Positions 47,605-58,870 of a stretch of 64,000 nt of DNA are shown here, one piece after another. Below the pieces are notes generated by a model. It was not told the DNA's origin. It did not search any database and was given only the letters and a program-made list of their open reading frames with translations. The DNA lies in contig NW_004955426.1 of the NCBI RefSeq assembly GCF_000276665.1, positions 26,623,803 to 26,687,802 of the forward strand, written 5' to 3'. Made by a program: the position numbers and the translations under genes. The DNA is from Chinchilla lanigera (Eukaryota > Chordata > Mammalia > Rodentia > Chinchillidae). Every line of letters starts with the position of its first letter. Within the stretch, counting starts at the first letter, position 1.

Positions 47605-47730
47605 CAGTGAGGTATAGTGGTGCACACCGGTAATCTCAGCATTCTGGGAAGCTGATACAGGAGGATCGAAAGATTGAGCCCAGCCTGGGCAACTTAACAA
47701 CTTAGTAAGATCCTGTCTCAAAATAAGAAA
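47605..47730 (+). mobile_element. B1-type SINE without internal duplication
   Basis: 'ATAGTGGTGCACACCGGTAA', 'CTGATACAGGAGGATCGAAA', 'GAGCCCAGCCTGGGCAAC' and 'AGATCCTGTCTCAAAATAAG'. A single GCCTGGGC block places it in the older class. Confidence 0.9.
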
Positions 47731-47864
47731 TGGGGGAGAGGGCTCTCTACATGGACATTAGACATTGGACACATTTCTATAGTGACTGGGTTGTTATCTT
47801 CCCCATTGATGTTTAGGAAGTCAACCTGGGGCTCTCTCGTGGACTTTTAGTGACTTACTTTTCT

Positions 47865-48420
47865 ATTGTTGTCATAGCAAATTACCACAAATCTAATGAC
47901 TTAAAACAGCATTCACTTATTATTTTGCAGTTCTATAGATGAGAAGTCTGGGCATAGTGTGACTCAATTTTATTTCTCTGTTTAGAGTTCACAAAGATAA
48001 AGTCAAAGTGTTACAAGGGTTACCTTACCTCCTGGAGGCTTCTCCTTTCAAGATCTTTCATGTCGTTGGCTGAGTTTGGTTGTTTGCCACTGCAGACCAT
48101 GTTGCCCATTTCCTTCCTTTCCAGGAGCCAGCTTTTGCTCTGAGGCTGTCTGCATTGCCCTCCATGCTTTCTGTGTGATGCTTGAAGGAAGGAAGGAAGG
48201 AGCAAGTTCCTCTCAGATTTCTAATCTTACTGACTTCCCTCTGCGCCCATCTCACCAACAAACTTTCTCTTCTGCTCTTATAGGTAAATGATTACATTGG
48301 CTCATCCACATAATCCAGGATCATCTTTTCATTATAAATTAGCTGATTAGTCACCTTAATTGTATCTGCAAAGTCCTTTTACAGCAGTGCCTACATTAAC
48401 ATTTGATTTAATAACCACAG
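47865..48420 (-). mobile_element. MaLR-like LTR, antisense
   Basis: 'TTCTATTGTTGTCATAGCAA', 'ATTACCACAAATCTAATGAC', 'TTAAAACAGCATTCACTTAT', 'CTTACCTCCTGGAGGCTTC', 'GATTACATTGGCTCATCC' and 'ATTAGTCACCTTAATTGTAT' are in the order of a common ancient LTR read from its 3' end. A GGAA tetranucleotide run (48,184-48,200) lies inside. Subfamily unassigned. Confidence 0.6.
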
Positions 48421-48742
48421 CTGCTAGTTTGGGGGCAACTCTTTACATGGTACCTACCCAGGTTCATCAGCAACACTTTGCAATACTGTCATTACTTGAG
48501 TAATTGTATCTGTGGCTGGCTGATTTCATCTCTCCAATGCATTGTTTTTTATTTTGCAGTTTCACAGGTTAATATTTTTGAATTCTGCTTTCATATTCAG
48601 TATTTCAACTACTTGACATAGATTATCATTTGTTGCAAAAAATACATTTATTTATTGGTTGAGTTGAGGAGATTGGTATTTTTGTCTCCATTCAACTGAG
48701 GATTACTGCTTTGGGCAAATGAGCTCTATTAGCACATTTAAA

Positions 48743-48805
48743 CTTTAAAATCATAGAATATATGGCTTTAAAACCATAGCATATTTTAAAACCATAGCAT
48801 ACCTT
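48743..48805. repeat. Three short tandem copies, period about 18-23 bp
   Basis: CTTTAAAATCATAGAATAT, CTTTAAAACCATAGCATAT and TTTTAAAACCATAGCATAC follow one another from 48,743, 48,766 and 48,784. Confidence 0.85.
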
Positions 48806-48925
48806 AAATAAGTGATTTCCAAACCTTGCTATACTTTATAACCACAGAGGAAACTTTTTTTAAAAGCATTGAGCATTGAAACCAGAGCCTGCTCACTGTG
48901 TTCATCCCCAGGTCTGATTGATTTA

Positions 48926-49039
48926 GAGACTGAATCTCACCAAGTCACTAAGTTGCCCAGGCTGGACTTGAACTTGTGATTCTCCTGCCTTAGCTTCCCT
49001 AAGTACTGAGATTATAGGTATGTACCACCATATCTGGCT
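48926..49039 (-). mobile_element. B1-type SINE without internal duplication
   Basis: 'GAGACTGAATCTCACCAAG', 'AAGTTGCCCAGGCTGGACTT', 'TCTCCTGCCTTAGCTTCCC' and 'GTACCACCATATCTGGCTT'. It lacks a GGG start and an A-tail of any length, so it is old. Confidence 0.88.
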
Positions 49040-49554
49040 TTAGGAAAAAAGTATTTAAAGATCAGTACTAAGCTCTACCCCAAAGATTCTGATTTGTCTG
49101 TGGTAAAGCCAGGGCATTTAAAAAATTTTCTCACGTCTTTTTTATATGCAGGCAAGGCTGTGAAGTCTTGATACGTTCCAAACATTCTGTTTTGGAGACA
49201 AGGAAGCCAAGGATGAGAGTGAGAAATATTTCACCTGCAGTGCCTTAAGTAGATCTGGCACTAGACTTCAGAGTTCTGTGCCACAAACAAAAAGTTTATA
49301 GTTTAGTTATGTTTAGAGTTCAATGCTTAGGAATTATGCATAAAATCAGAGTTTAAAAATATGAAACACTATGCTTCTCGCTTCAGTGCCAAGACTATTT
49401 CTTTCAGGACATTAAGAACTATTAGGCTTTGCAGCATAACTGTTTTAAGGTCTCCTATCAGTAGTTTGGCTGCCTCATAAGTCATAATACACACAGGTGC
49501 ACTCTGGACTAGCCAAGGAGCTGGCTACCAGAACCTCCACAATCTCTGTCTTCC

Positions 49555-49865
49555 AGAGTTGCACAGCCCAGTGCAGTAGCCACTAGCAACATAGGGTTAT
49601 TGAGCACTTGAAAAGGGGCTAGTCCCAAGTGAGATATGCTGCAAGTGTAAAAAATACACCAGGTTCAAATACACAGTATTTTAAAAAGGTACAAAATATC
49701 TCACTAATACATTTTACTTGATTATACAATGAAATATTTAAAAATCTTGTTAAAATTAATTCCATTACTTTTCAAAATGGTTAGAAGAAAATTTAAAATT
49801 TTTTATGTGGCTTGCATTTGTGACTTGTATTGTATTTTTATTAGACAGCACTATTCTAGAGAGTA
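49555..49865. mobile_element. hAT-type DNA transposon remnant (MER5-like)
   Basis: 'AGTAGCCACTAGCAACATAG', 'GAGATATGCTGCAAGTGTAA', 'AAAATATCTCACTAATACAT', 'AAAATTTAAAATTTTTTATG' and 'TTATTAGACAGCACTATTC' follow the non-autonomous hAT-Charlie relative I recall as MER5-type. Ends carry CAGNGCAG/CAGCACT-like inverted termini. It is non-coding and inert. Confidence 0.6.
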
Positions 49866-51000
49866 TTTTCTGTTGAAGCTATTAACAGTGAATTGTCCAA
49901 ATCCAAGCCCTTGCACCTCCTGTGAAATGAAGAATGAAGTATTTGCAAGTTTCCTATAGATGAGTGCAATGTTTATGCACCTGTGTTCACCCTCTATGTA
50001 GCAGCCCATCATTCTGGCCAAATGCACTTCTCTCTATTTTTATCTATAGGCTTAGAGGAGGCAGGGTGGTGCTCCTGTGTCATAAGGGAACACACTGTGT
50101 GGCTCTTAAACAGTGTACCCAAAAGTACACCAGGTCCTCTTGGTGACACTGAGGTGTAGAGATAAATGTTATATCCCATGAGTGGTACAATTCTTGAAGA
50201 AACTGCTGCATCAGCGTTAGTTATCATGTGTCAGCATTCATGAATTACCACTGTCCTTGGCAGGCCTTGAGCGCTAGAAATATTACAGTGTTTTCTTCCC
50301 TTTATAATTCAGATTCCCATTTTACTCCTTCTCCTTTTCTTTCCTCTCTAGTTTTCTTCATATATATGCTAACACCCTACTCAAGTGCTTAGGCTGCCTA
50401 GTTTGCCTGCAAGTAGCAGGGAACACAAAGACAGGCCTTGGAGACATCAAGCACAACTCCAAACACTACCCAGAAATATCCTCTGTGTGAGATTAGAAGA
50501 TCCACTTAATATCTCTCAACTCCTCTAAATTTCCACTTTTTTGTTTGTAATACGCAGCTTTTCTCTTACAATATCTGTGAAGGTCTAGTGAAATAGTAAG
50601 ATATCTGTCATACCTACTTCCTGGCAGGATTTTTGGTGGCCATCTCCTCTACCACAAACTGAAAGCTAGTTGTTGAGGATAAAACAGAAAGTGACACACA
50701 GCTACTGCCCCAATTTGGTGGCAGCTGAAAGAACAGAAAGACAAGGAGCCTTGTAACCTCAGGATACAGTAGCCCTCAGTTAGTGGAAACTAGTTCATGG
50801 CACCATACAGGATTTGGCTTATCAAAAAATTATGGAATGTTCTTCAGGCTGGAAACTGAGGCCTACTTAAATAGTCATCGTATTAGGCAATGCTGGTTTG
50901 GCAGTGGGGCGTGAGATTGCGAATTCCTCTAGCAATGCTTTTCGCAGGAGATTACATTGCCTAACTCTTGGGTGTCCCAACATATTTAGAGAGCAAGAGG
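49866..51000. other. Unique non-coding sequence
   Basis: No repeat family recognised. Confidence 0.4.
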
Positions 51001-51019
51001 GGCGGGGGGGGAGAGCAAG

Positions 51020-51069
<50 letters not shown>

Positions 51070-51085
51070 GAAGGAAGAAAGAAAA
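51001..51085. repeat. G-run plus (GAAA)n microsatellite
   Basis: A run of eight Gs (51,004-51,011) followed by GAGAGCAAGA and about 15 GAAA units ending in GGAAGGAAG. The Lys/Glu frame and opposing Phe/Leu/Ser frame are artefacts. Confidence 0.95.
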
Positions 51086-51484
51086 AATGAGCAACTTTAC
51101 TGTGTTGGACTTGGTTAAAGTAAGTGTTTCTCTCAGTTTTTTGCCCCATATTTTATCAGTAACTCTCCCTTTGAAAACCTGCATTTCTGTTATAATGCCA
51201 AAGAAGCCAAGCACATATGCATTTCTTTAAGATATAAAAAGTATTTGGGACACTAGGACTTGTTATATTAATTGTTTTCTGATTACTATCTCATCAAGAT
51301 AATAAATGTTTTTGTTTGAGGATTTCATTCCTTAAGAAGTTGTAAACTTGTCCCCCATGGCCTATTAATCTCTTACATTAGGTGAAACAAAGAACACTTT
51401 TCTCTTAGAATCTGAAAGAAATGCCAACATCTTCAAACTTGTGTAAAGAACATTCACCATATTGTACATGATCAGACTTTTTAA

Positions 51485-51740
51485 AATCAGACTTTATTTT
51501 TATTTAGTCTATGAGGACATTTTGGATATACATAATAATCACATTCATCATAGGGAATTTCTATCTGTACATTATATATCCTGATTTTTTTTCCCCATTC
51601 CCCTACCCTCCCTTCAGCCCCTCTTGGCCTCCTTATTGACAAAAGTTTTGTTTGCATTTTTCCTTCTTTTCTCATTTTTCTTTTCTCTTCCTTCCTTTCC
51701 CCCTCCTCCCTCTCTACTTCCCCTTCCTATGGACATCAAA
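51485..51740 (-). mobile_element. Possible L1 3'UTR fragment, antisense, with polypyrimidine tract
   Basis: 'CATTATATATCCTGATTTT' then 'CCCCATTCCCCTACCCTCCC' and 'GACAAAAGTTTTGTTTGC', grading into CTTCC/CCTCC. L1 3'UTRs carry a polypurine stretch that reads this way in antisense, and the 9.4 kb L1 has similar texture. Family match is weak. Confidence 0.4.
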
Positions 51741-52655
51741 ATAATCCGTTTATGGAAAAAAGTGAGAAAACACAAAGCCAGTAAAAGTTTCCTTTCTCGA
51801 ATTCTGTTTTGGAAAAATAATGTGGTTGATATCATGGCATAAAGTAAGATATAAGAAGAAACATACTATTCACATAAACTGTGCAGCTAGTTTTCTCTTC
51901 TACATAAGAATCACAGCAGTGTTGTGAATCCATGAATGCACCAAGTGAATCAGACTGGGTGAGCCAATGACCATTGCAGGCATAATTGTTGTGATGAGAT
52001 ATTGCAAGGTGCTAAGGGTCTTACTAAACTTAAACAGAATGTTGCAACACTGAGAAAGTTCCTCTCTGAACTAGATAACCATGCCTACAAGGAGAAGCAC
52101 CAAACATTTGAGTCCTTAAAAGCCCTTCTTTCAACTCATAAAGGAAGAGTTGGAGACCCAGATTCCTATAAATAAGCTACCTTCCCTGAGTTCTTCCAGG
52201 ATGAATTATCACTTAAGCCAATCCTCTTATTGTTAGAATTTCATGTATTTAATGTTTTAGTGCTAAAAATTCATAATTCACAAAACAAATGATTTGAGCC
52301 AAATATAAAAGCATATTTTTTTCAGTAAAATGAGGTAGTGATTGATGGGGCAGTTGGCTCCTAGGGTACTTTTCACCCAATTAGGCATCCATAAAAAGAT
52401 TGCTAAGCACAAAGTGGCAGCATTGCTGCCTTAACCTAAGGGATGCACACACTACATTATAACCTCCACTTCTCTGAATCCTCATGTGATGTAACTGCTT
52501 GACTTAGGAATGGAGTGTTGCATATTGCTGTGGCCCAGGAACATACTTATGAATTGCTTTACCATCTATGTAGACTTCTATTTCATGATATATAAGTGAA
52601 GGTTACACTTCTGATCTACCCCATAGAGACATTAAACATAGTTTAGTTTGTACTA
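51741..52655. other. Unique non-coding sequence
   Basis: No named repeat recognised. Confidence 0.4.
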
Positions 52656-52659
52656 CTAT

Positions 52660-52800
52660 CATAAATACTCTAATAATTATAGTAACTAACTGTTATTAGA
52701 AGCATACAGAGATGAATAAACTGAGGCTTGATAAAACCAAGATTTAAGCCTAGGTTTCTCTGAGTCCAGAATACATTCACTTAAGAACTAAGCTCACCTT
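52660..52800 (-). mobile_element. MIR SINE (antisense)
   Basis: 'GAATAAACTGAGGCTTGATA', 'CCAAGATTTAAGCCTAGG' and 'CTGAGTCCAGAATACATTC' are the antisense MIR core in order. Confidence 0.65.
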
Positions 52801-53555
52801 TTCTTCAATGAAGACAAAGCAGTAGCTATGATAGAGGCTGATGTTAATGTCTATAGACTAGGAAAAGTTAATAATCTCAGTGATGATTAGTTAAGTGTAA
52901 TATACTGATAGTAGATCATATGCCATCATATGAAGCCAGGTGCCCAGGGTTCATTCTGCACTGTCTCTTACATTTTTGTATTAGTATCAGTAGATTACTT
53001 AATCTTTGTACCTGATATCTCACATAGAACCTAGAAAGCATTATTCACTTTCTCAATCAGTGATGTGCTGAGTTCATTTCATGCTGGCTTTACTTTGATA
53101 GCTTAAAATCAGTCTTGGTGAAGATATTTATGTCACAGAAATTAGAAAATGCTCCAGATCATGGCCCTTATTTAATTACAAAAACATAGTTACTAAGAAT
53201 TTACTAGGGCACCATTGTCTGTGACTCAAAGAGAGGCATCATGTGAATAGTCACACTTCTAGAGTTAAACAAATACACACTGGATATTCCCCCACAAAAT
53301 CCTGCAAATACAATCATACCTTTAAATCACCAAGGTCTTTGGTGAATCTTCTGTCTCCATCATTTTGCATTTTGAAAGGGTCTGTTAAAACCTACCTATA
53401 ATTATTTTACATGTCATTAGAAATAAAATTTATTTACTGGTTTCATTACAGAAATATGCTTACTGTATCATATTAGAATAAATCCTTAATGTTTTGAAAT
53501 GCAAATATAAGCATATGCACTATAAAATGGATAGTCAATGCTCTCAAGGAAAAAT
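52801..53555. other. Unique non-coding sequence
   Basis: A weak MIR-like stretch may lie at 52,925-53,020; otherwise nothing. Confidence 0.35.
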
Positions 53556-53712
53556 CAACCTATACAGCCCTTCCCCCCACTACCACCACTGGAAGGGGTC
53601 TTGGACTGGGGAAGCCATGGTGAGCTGTCTAGCACCTGGGACCCCTGTCTCCACCTCCCACTACCATCTCAGGAAAGAAACTGAATCCCTGGAAAACTAA
53701 GGAGATTTGAAA

Positions 53713-54782
53713 ATGAAAAGAAGAAGCAAAATGCAATCTCAGCTAAACACCACAAATAGAACAAGTCCAGGAAATATCAACATGGAAGAACATGGAAGTC
53801 ACACAGCTGAAATCTCTGAAATGATAGCAACTGAAGTAAAGAACCAACTACATCAGGCTATAGAGGAAATCAGATCAGAAATAATTGCTCGGGTAAGAAA
53901 AGAAATGATAACCATAATGAAAGAATTGCTGGGCATATCAAAAGAAGATCTAGATAAAAAAATAGAGATGCACAGAAAAATGATGGAAACCTTGAATGAA
54001 CAGTAAAGAATTAAAATGCACAAAGCAGATTCAAAAAGACATTCAAGAAATTAAAAATAGCATTGAAAGCTGGAAGAAGTGCTTGAGTGAAACAGAAGAT
54101 AGACTCTTAGACCTTGAAGACAGCATTGCAACTAGTGATTGTGAAAGAAAAGGCCTCTTAAAAATAACAAAGGAATAGTAAATAACAATTCAGCAGCTGC
54201 AAGATGAGGCAAGGAAAAACAATATAAGACTGATAGGTGTCAACGAAAGACCAGGAAACAACATGAATGACATAAAAAGAATATTTGCAGCAGTAATAGC
54301 AGAAAACTTCTAGACATGGGACAAGAACCATATATATTTAAGAGAGGCATATAGAACCCCAGTTACCCATAATCAAAATAAATCTATACCCAGACTTTTA
54401 ATAACCAAGATCCTCAAAACTGAAGAAAAGAACAGAATATTAAAAGCTGCTAGAGAAAATAAACACATCACCTATGAAGGAAAGCCCATCAAAATCATGA
54501 CAGACTTCTCAACCAGAGCATCAAGTGAAGAAAAGTTTGGAGTGAAGTACTTCAGATCCTGAAAAAAACAACTTCCAACCCAGATTACTCTACCCTGCAA
54601 AGCTGTCTTTCAAAACTGATGGAGAAATAATACACTTCCATGACAAATATCAACTGAAGAAATTCATAAGTGCCAAACCAGTCCTACAAAGGGTACTGAA
54701 AAGTATTCTACAGAGAGATAAAAATAACCACAATCTTAAGTCCAACAATAGAAAAGAACTACCAAGCAAGGTAAGCAGTTAA
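53713..54782 (+). pseudogene. L1 ORF1 (RNA-binding chaperone) remnant
   Basis: ORF1 protein coats L1 RNA as a coiled-coil trimer with an RRM and a C-terminal domain. The first ATG at 53,713 opens 97 codons with a basic start (MKRRSK), then heptad-like text ending at a TAA at 54,004. A frame shift continues into ESWKKCLSETEDRLLDLED (coiled-coil part) to 54,178. Further in-frame pieces, such as REAYRTPV and ILKAARENKHITYEGKPIKI, mark the RRM to C-terminal junction. GEIIHFHDKYQLKKFISAKP and VLQRVLKSILQRDK mark the C-terminal domain, ending at a TAA near 54,780. At least four frame-breaking changes are visible. It cannot make a functional protein. Confidence 0.9.
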
Positions 54783-54859
54783 ACAGAGGGGGAACGTACA
54801 CAACCAACAGTAGGAAAATAACATGACAAGGATAAGTCAATAAATAATCATTAATAACC

Positions 54860-56060
54860 ATTAATATTATGGCCTTAATTCACCAATCAAAAGGAACAGA
54901 CTAGCAGAGTGGATCAAGAAATAAAATCCAGCACTCTGCTATGTACAAGAAATGTATTTGAGTCTATGACTCAAAGTCAAAGGATATAAAATAATACTCC
55001 ATGTGACAGGAACCCAGAAAAAGCAGGAGTAGTTATTCTGTTTGCAGACAAGGTGAACTTCAAATCAATAATGATCAAAAGAGATAAAGAAGGTCACTAT
55101 ATTCTTGTTAAGGGAAAAGTGCATGAGGAGCAGATAACAATCATAAATATATATGCACAAAATGTAGGGGCACCAAACTATATAAGGTAAACTTTAAAAG
55201 GCATGAAAAATCAACTAAGTAATAACACAATTGTAACAAGATATTTTAATACCCCATTGTAACAAAGATAGATCAACTAGAGAAAAAAATCAGCAAAGAA
55301 ATAACAGAACTAAACCAAACATGTGAACAGATGGACTTAGTAGAACTTTACAGAATATTCCACCCAACAAAATTACAATATACATTCTTCTCAGCTGCAC
55401 ATGGGACATTCTCTAAAATGGACCACACACTAGCACATAGAATATGCCTAAGTAAATGCAAAGAAATTGAAATTATCCCATTCATATTACTGGACTATAG
55501 TGCAAAGAAACAAAATGATAAAAGAAATTTCAAAAGGTCCATAAACACTTGGAAACTAACAACCTCCTGAACAACCAGTGGGTCACAGAAGAAATCAAAG
55601 TAGAAATTAAACACTATTTACAATCAAACAAAAATGCAGATAAAAACTACCTGCACCTGTGGGGTGCAATGAAAGCAGTCCTCAGAGGGAAATTTATAAT
55701 GGTGAATTCCCACATTAGGAAAACAGAATGAACACAAATAAACAACCTTATGTTACACCTCAGACTTCTAGAAAAAGAAGAGGAAGTTAATCCCAAAGCC
55801 TGAAGAAGGAAGAAAATTATAAAGATCAGAGCAGAAATAAATACAATTGAAACTAAGAAAACAATACAAAGAATTAATGAATCAAAGAGTTCGTTATTTG
55901 AGAAAATAAATAAAATTGATAAAACCCTAGCCAACCTTATCAAAACAGGAGAGGAAAAAACTCAAATCCATGCACTAAGGAATGGAAGGGGTGATATCAC
56001 TACAGATCCTATAGAAATTCAGAAGATCATCAATACCTACTTTGAAAATCTTTACTCTCA
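54860..56060 (+). pseudogene. L1 ORF2 endonuclease domain remnant
   Basis: The apurinic-type endonuclease nicks target DNA to prime reverse transcription. Recognisable blocks: LNSPIKRNRLAEWIKK near 54,870, YVQEMY at 54,940 (the family has QETH there), KKAGVVILFADKVNFKS near 55,020, HYILVKGKVHEEQITIINIY at 55,095, then FHPTKLQYTFFSAAHGTFS at 55,358 and ILLDYSAKK at 55,490, where the family's conserved S-D-H is replaced by L-D-Y. The linker block WGAMKAVLRGKFI follows at 55,660. Stops interrupt throughout. Loss of the SDH histidine alone would be expected to abolish activity. Confidence 0.9.
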
Positions 56061-56620
56061 TCAGATAGAAAATGCAGAGGAAATGGACAGATTCCTAGGT
56101 ACATATGAATTACCAAAGCTGAATGAAGAAGATATAAAAATCTTGAATAAGCCAATATCAGCCAATGAAATTGAAAATGCAATAAAAAACTTAACAACAA
56201 AAATAATCCAAGGTTCTGATGGATTCACAGCTGAATTCTACAAGAAATTTAGAGAAGATTTAATACCAGTGCTTCTCAAACTCTTTAAAGAAATAGAAAG
56301 GAAAGCAATTCTCCCAAACCCATTCCTGGAGGCAAGTATTATCCTGATACGAAAACCAGAAAAAGAATTAACCAAAAAAGAGGACTGTAGGCCAATCTCC
56401 CTAATGAACACAGTTGCAAAAATTCTCAGTAAAGTACTAGCTAATGGAATGCAGGAAATTGTAAAGAAGATAATACACCATGACCAGGTGGGATTCATCC
56501 AAGGAATGCAGGGATGGATCAATATATACAAATCAATCAATATAATACACCATATCAACAGAGCTAAAGACAAGAATCACATGATCATCTCCATATATGC
56601 AGAAATGCTTTTGATAAAGT

Positions 56621-56764
56621 CCAACACTTATTCATGTTTGTTTATTTATTTTTTTATTTATTTGGTTTTTTTCTGGTACTGGGAATCAAACTCATGACCT
56701 CGAGCTTGGCAGGCAGGTGCTGTACCGCTGAGGTAAATCGCCAGCCCCCCAACACTTATTCATG
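56621..56764 (-). mobile_element. ID SINE nested in L1 ORF2, perfect 16-bp TSD
   Basis: CCAACACTTATTCATG flanks the element at 56,621-56,636 and 56,749-56,764. Between them lie a TTTA-rich tail, 'TTCTGGTACTGGGAATCAAA' and 'CTGTACCGCTGAGGTAAATC', ending CCAGCCCC. The A-tail has become a TTTAT/TTTTTATT microsatellite. Orientation is opposite to the host L1. Confidence 0.97.
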
Positions 56765-56883
56765 ATAAAAATCTTACAGAAAGTTGGCATAGTTGGTCTT
56801 TACCTCAATCTGATAAAAGCCATCTATGACAAACCAAGAGCCAACATTGAACTAAACGGACAAAAATTGAAAGCTTTCATTTG

Positions 56884-56949
56884 AAAATGAGGAACAAGGT
56901 AAGTTTGTTACCTTTGAGGTAAAATGAGGAACAAGGCAAGTTTGTTACC
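56884..56949 (+). repeat. 37-bp tandem duplication inside L1 RT
   Basis: AAAATGAGGAACAAGG starts at 56,884 and again at 56,921, followed by AAGTTTGTTACC in both. Since 37 is not a multiple of 3, it shifts the RT frame. Confidence 0.93.
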
Positions 56950-57359
56950 ACTGCCACTATTCCTATTCAACATAGTTCTTGAGACACTACCCAGAGCAAT
57001 TAGACAAGAGAAAGAAATAACAGCAATAAAGATAAGAAAGGAAAAAGTGAAATTATTTTTATTTGCAGATGACGTGATACTCTACATAGAAGACCAGAAA
57101 AACTCCACCAAAAGACTCCTAGAATTAATCAGCAAATTCAGTAGCATAGCTGGATATAAAGTCAACACTCAAAAATCAATAGCATTCCTATACACAAACA
57201 ATAAACATACTGAGAGAGAAATAAGTGAAACCATACCTTTCACAATAGCATCCAAAAAACTGAAATACTTAGGAATTAATCTAACAAGAGAAGTAAAAGA
57301 CCTATACAATGAAAATTATGCTACTCTGAAAAAAGAGATTGAAGAGGATTTGAAAAAAT

Positions 57360-57483
57360 GGAAAGATAGCTGGGGATATAGCTTAGTGGCTAGGTATATA
57401 ACTCAGTGGCATAAGGGCCTGCCTGGCAAGCATAAGGTCATGAGTTTGATTCCCAGTACAAAAAAAAAAAAAAAAGGAAGATA
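57360..57483 (+). mobile_element. ID SINE nested in L1, with doubled A-box region
   Basis: Sense ID whose head is duplicated: TGGGGATATAGCTTAGTGGC at 57,371-57,390 is followed directly by TAGGTATATAACTCAGTGGC at 57,391-57,410, then the usual ATAAGGGCCTGCCTGGCAAG, the B box region GAGTTTGATTCCCAG and an A-tail to about 57,475. TSD GGAAAGATA (57,360-57,368) versus GGAAGATA (57,476-57,483) marks the insertion. Confidence 0.95.
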
Positions 57484-58870
57484 TTCCTTTCTCATAGATA
57501 GGAAGATGCAACATTTTGAAAATGGCTATACTTCCACAGTTTTTATACAGATTCAATGCAATTCCAAGGAAAATACCATTGGCATACCTCACAGATCTAG
57601 AGAAAACATTCCTCAGATTTATCTGGAACCAGAAGAGACCTAGAATAGCAAAAGCAATCCTAGGCAACAAAGGCAGGGCAGGAGGTATCACAATCCCTGA
57701 TTTGAAATTAGACTACAAAGCTGCTGTGATAAAAGCAGCATAGTATTGGCAAAAAGAATAGACCTAAAGATCAATGGAACAGACAGGCAGGTGCAGACAC
57801 AATCACAAAGACATTCAGTCTCCTTATCTTTGACAAAGGAGCCAAACATGTTCACTGGAAGAAAGATAGCCTCTTTAATAAATGGTGCTGGAAAAACTGG
57901 CTTTCCACATGCTGAACACTAAAACTAGACCCAAGCCTGTCACCATGCACCAAAATAAAGTCAAAATAGCTTAAAAATCTAAATATTAAAACAGAAACAC
58001 TAGATCTAATGCAAGAGAAAGTAGGTGGAAATCTTGAAGATGTAGGGGTAAGTAGAGAGTTCATGAACAAAAACCAAACTGTGTGAGAAATACTTTAAAG
58101 AGTCAACAACTGGGATCTCACCTTATTGAAGAGTTTCTGCACATCAAAAGAAATCACCAACAGGGTGCAAAGAAAACCCACGAATTAGGAAAAAATGTTA
58201 GTCAGTTGTCCCTCAGACAAAGGACTCCTGTCTAGAACATATAAAGAGTTTAAAAAAATCAGGCCCCCAAAATTCAAAGACCCAATACAAAAATGGTCAC
58301 CTGAGATGAATACACACTTCTCACATGAAGAAACAGAAATGGAAAATAAATACATGAAGAAATGTTCAACATCACTAGTCATTCAAGAAATGCAAATTAA
58401 AATCACACTGAGATTCCATCTCACCCCAGAAAGAATGGCTATCATCAAGAAATTAAACCATAACAAATGGTGGAGGGACTGTGGGGAAAAGAAAACTCTT
58501 CTCCACTGTTGGTGGGAGTGTAGACTGGTGCAGCCACTTTAGAAATCAATCTGGAGTTCCTTCAGTAAACTAGGATTAGAGCTCCCATTCAACCCAGTTG
58601 TTCCCCTTTTGGGTATTTTTCCAGAAGAACAGAAAACATCATACCACAGTGATATGTGTGCACCTATGTTTATAGCAGCACAATCTGTAATACCTAAATC
58701 TTGGAAACAACCCAAATGTCCATCGACTGAGGAATAGATAAATAGATGTATTTTTATACATCGGAGTATTACTCAGCTATAGAGAAAAACTAGAGGCTTT
58801 TATAAGTAAATGGATGCAACTAGAGACCATACTCATTAGTGAAATAAATCAGAATCACATGTGTAAACTT
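57476..58870 (+). pseudogene. L1 ORF2 C-terminal region remnant
   Basis: Continues ORF2 after the second SINE: a frame at 57,516-57,743 encodes [39 protein letters not shown] and [20 protein letters not shown]. Later pieces include [30 protein letters not shown] near 58,500 (cysteine-rich end) and MCAPMFIAAQ near 58,655. Numerous stops. It parallels the antisense copy at 33.5-34.9 kb, allowing direct comparison. Confidence 0.92.

Larger units (their letters stand above)
56061..57360 (+). pseudogene. L1 ORF2 reverse transcriptase remnant, SINE-split
   Basis: The longest open part is 56,083-56,697 (204 codons) and covers the RT fingers and palm start: [53 protein letters not shown] and [20 protein letters not shown]. 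An ID SINE enters at 56,637. The frame resumes after it, picks up a 37-bp tandem duplication at 56,884 that shifts frame, then runs open 56,924-57,370 with [19 protein letters not shown] and an intact F-A-D-D catalytic motif at 57,062-57,073. A second ID SINE ends it at 57,369. The catalytic motif survives but the polypeptide does not. Confidence 0.95.

Noticed and set aside
56924..57643. 239-codon frame with an intact FADD motif, considered as a live reverse transcriptase
   Set aside because: Its last third translates the nested ID SINE and A-tail out of context, and the rest of ORF2 is broken by stops, a 37-bp duplication and another SINE.
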